Source: Bacteroidota bacterium | GTDB lineage: Bacteria > Bacteroidota > Bacteroidia > Chitinophagales > Chitinophagaceae | Assembly (NCBI GenBank): GCA_023433755.1 | Contig: JAEYUA010000144.1 | Coordinates: 1-13,498 of the forward strand | Reading direction: 5' to 3' | Length of the DNA: 13,498 nt | Shown: piece after piece, positions 13,363 through 13,498 of the stretch | Position numbering within the stretch: the first letter of the stretch is position 1 | How the letters are laid out: each line of letters begins with the position of its first letter | The notes under the pieces: model-generated | What the model saw: only the letters and a program-made list of their open reading frames with translations | Database searches by the model: none | Told to the model about the DNA's origin: nothing | Translations under genes and position numbers: made by a program

Positions 13363-13498
13363 ATGGGAGAACATCATATAAAATTAGAAGCGGTCACGCA
13401 CCGCAATAAAGAATGTATAGCCATCCGGTTTTCACACCATCAATCACTTGCCCAGTTGGTGCGACAGCTTCCTGGTGCCAAATGGAGCCAGACATTTA
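13363..13498 (+). CDS. Probable tyrosine recombinase/integrase, N-terminal fragment cut by the window edge
   Basis: An open frame starts at the ATG at 13363-13365 and is still open at the right edge (45 codons). A TGA in frame just upstream (13357-13359) fixes the start region. The translated N-terminus includes HHIKLEAVTHRNKECIAIRF and then LVRQLPGAKWSQTF. The pattern of a basic strand followed by LPGA(K/R)WSQT matches, from memory, the extreme N-terminus of Bacteroidota tyrosine recombinases, where an arm-type DNA-binding segment ends in a WS-containing motif before the core-binding domain. The catalytic domain lies outside the window, so neither the recombinase family nor its integrity can be confirmed. 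Alternatives are a short unrelated protein or a decayed integrase. If real, it may mark the edge of an integrated element beginning past the terminator at 13207. Confidence 0.6.
   Translation, partial: MGEHHIKLEAVTHRNKECIAIRFSHHQSLAQLVRQLPGAKWSQTF

Overview
The window looks like chromosomal DNA from a member of the Bacteroidota, most likely Chitinophagaceae or a close relative. The evidence is a type IX secretion system (T9SS) locus with PorU, PorV and a GldJ-type lipoprotein, a bacillithiol glycosyltransferase, a DUF4292 lipoprotein, few recognisable Shine-Dalgarno sites, and start regions where a TAnnTTTG box (the Bacteroidota -7 element) lies only a few bases before the ATG. The genus assignment is inference.

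Layout, left to right. (1) The 3' part of bshA runs in from the left edge on the + strand. (2) A 380-bp intergenic block between convergent genes is built of several nested short repeats. (3) A minus-strand cluster reads ispF, dut, a DUF4292 lipoprotein gene and an envC-like gene (isoprenoid precursor synthesis, dUTP clean-up, envelope lipoprotein, cell-wall hydrolase activation). (4) A strong hairpin terminator separates this cluster from porV, which with porU forms a minus-strand pair encoding the T9SS sortase and its outer-membrane partner. (5) A 200-bp divergent intergenic region, carrying a repeated CACATGTAAAAA box, leads to gldJ on the + strand, which ends in a textbook terminator. (6) A 190-bp block of heptanucleotide arrays, arranged as an inverted pair, sits between gldJ and murF. 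(7) murF, a DUF983 gene and a small secreted or membrane protein gene follow on the + strand, ending in a second perfect hairpin. (8) The last 136 bp hold the start of an open reading frame that resembles the N-terminus of a Bacteroidota tyrosine recombinase, so a mobile element may begin at the right edge.

Together most genes serve the cell envelope: T9SS export and surface attachment (porU, porV, gldJ), peptidoglycan precursor synthesis (murF) and peptidoglycan remodelling (the envC-like gene). Two proteins keep an enzyme fold but have lost its catalytic residues: the EnvC-like protein lacks the LytM zinc ligands, and GldJ lacks the formylglycine-generating-enzyme cysteines. Both losses fit what is known of their families.

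The least explained material is the repeat DNA. The same GTGARRC/GTGAATC heptamers occur at both intergenic blocks, each time as a forward array on the left facing a reverse-complement array on the right. One array runs right up to the murF promoter box. I found no CRISPR array, tRNA, rRNA, complete transposon or clearly novel multigene system.
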